Shown here: positions 63,909 through 64,000 of the stretch, piece by piece
How the letters are laid out: every line of letters begins with the position of its first letter
Position numbering within the stretch: the first letter of the stretch is position 1
DNA from: Micrococcales bacterium 31B
Lineage (GTDB): Bacteria; Actinomycetota; Actinomycetes; Actinomycetales; Dermabacteraceae
Reading direction: 5' to 3'
Assembly: GCA_022803075.1 (NCBI GenBank)
Contig: JAFFTF010000004.1
Coordinates: forward strand, 1-64,000
Length of the DNA: 64,000 bases
Notes under the pieces: model-generated
Databases searched by the model: none
The model's input: the letters and a program-made list of their open reading frames with translations, nothing else
What the model was told of the DNA's origin: nothing
Program-made: the position numbers and the translations under genes

Positions 63909-64000
63909 ATGACTGAATCCCTTCCTCCCAGCGCGGTCGCGCCCGACGGGGTGACCCGGCTACTGGTGGACCTCGCGTCCGAGAGCCTGCCGGGCGCGAC
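63909..64000 (+). CDS. Partial gene at the window edge, unidentified
   Basis: An ATG at 63909 opens a frame of 30 codons (MTESLPPSAVAPDGVTRLLV...) that runs off the window without a stop. High third-position GC fits real coding, and the preceding gene ends 48 bases upstream. Too little is visible to name it. Confidence 0.5.
   Translation, partial: MTESLPPSAVAPDGVTRLLVDLASESLPGA

Overview
This 64 kb window is chromosomal DNA of a high-GC Gram-positive bacterium (Actinomycetota, most likely Micrococcales/Microbacteriaceae-like). The evidence is the high GC content, the many GTG starts and ATGA overlaps, a SEC-C/DUF5926-like protein, and the rpsF-ssb-rpsR-rplI order with dnaB on the same strand. 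No tRNA, rRNA, CRISPR array, transposase or integrase was seen. All calls come from reading the sequence and recalled family knowledge; nothing was searched.

Layout. (1) 0-4.3 kb: a large secreted VaFE/SdrD-like surface protein, then an OmpR-type two-component system, all on the minus strand. (2) 4.4-12 kb: a sugar-uptake island with two CUT1-type permeases, a lipoprotein binding protein, a LacI regulator and a Gfo/Idh/MocA oxidoreductase, facing a Cys-type sulfatase. Tandem LacI-type operators precede the first permease, and no ABC ATPase is encoded. (3) 12-20 kb: a membrane-anchored protein with nine fibronectin type III domains, an MHS-type MFS transporter, a GT2-like protein, the SEC-C protein and a WecB-type UDP-GlcNAc 2-epimerase. 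(4) dnaB at 20.2-21.6 kb. (5) 21.8-52.5 kb: a roughly 31 kb surface-polysaccharide island between dnaB and rplI, genes that are normally close together. (6) 52.6-54.3 kb: rplI, rpsR, ssb, rpsF. (7) 54.7-64 kb: a second copy of a large DUF6541-like membrane protein, an OafA-type acyltransferase with an SGNH domain, and two tandem class A penicillin-binding proteins, the second with all three transpeptidase motifs destroyed.

The polysaccharide island has several modules. The minus-strand operon 34.7-23.7 kb carries CapE-CapF-CapG (UDP-N-acetyl-L-fucosamine), a WbuB/WcaI-like transferase, two more GT4 enzymes, a Wzy-like polymerase, a Wzz-like protein and a Wzx flippase, most of them translationally coupled. 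A PglF-like 4,6-dehydratase (21.8 kb), a PglE-like aminotransferase and a PglC-like phosphoglycosyl transferase (38.6-40.4 kb), and a PglD/NeuD-like N-acyltransferase (45.4 kb) together resemble a route to a 2,4-diamino sugar on undecaprenyl phosphate. Inserted between PglC and PglD is a set of an acyl carrier protein, a short-chain dehydrogenase, an acyl-activating ligase, LuxE and LuxC, and a dedicated AcpS-like phosphopantetheinyl transferase follows.

The most interesting hypothesis is that this ACP/SDR/ligase/LuxE/LuxC/acyltransferase set is an actinobacterial counterpart of the Vibrio cholerae O1 rfbKLMNO genes proposed to make 3-deoxy-tetronate. It would then build a short hydroxyacyl group on ACP and attach it as an amide to the amino sugar. 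A visibly lower-GC block (47.6-52.5 kb) with another GT, another Wzy-like protein and the first DUF6541 paralogue looks like a more recent acquisition.
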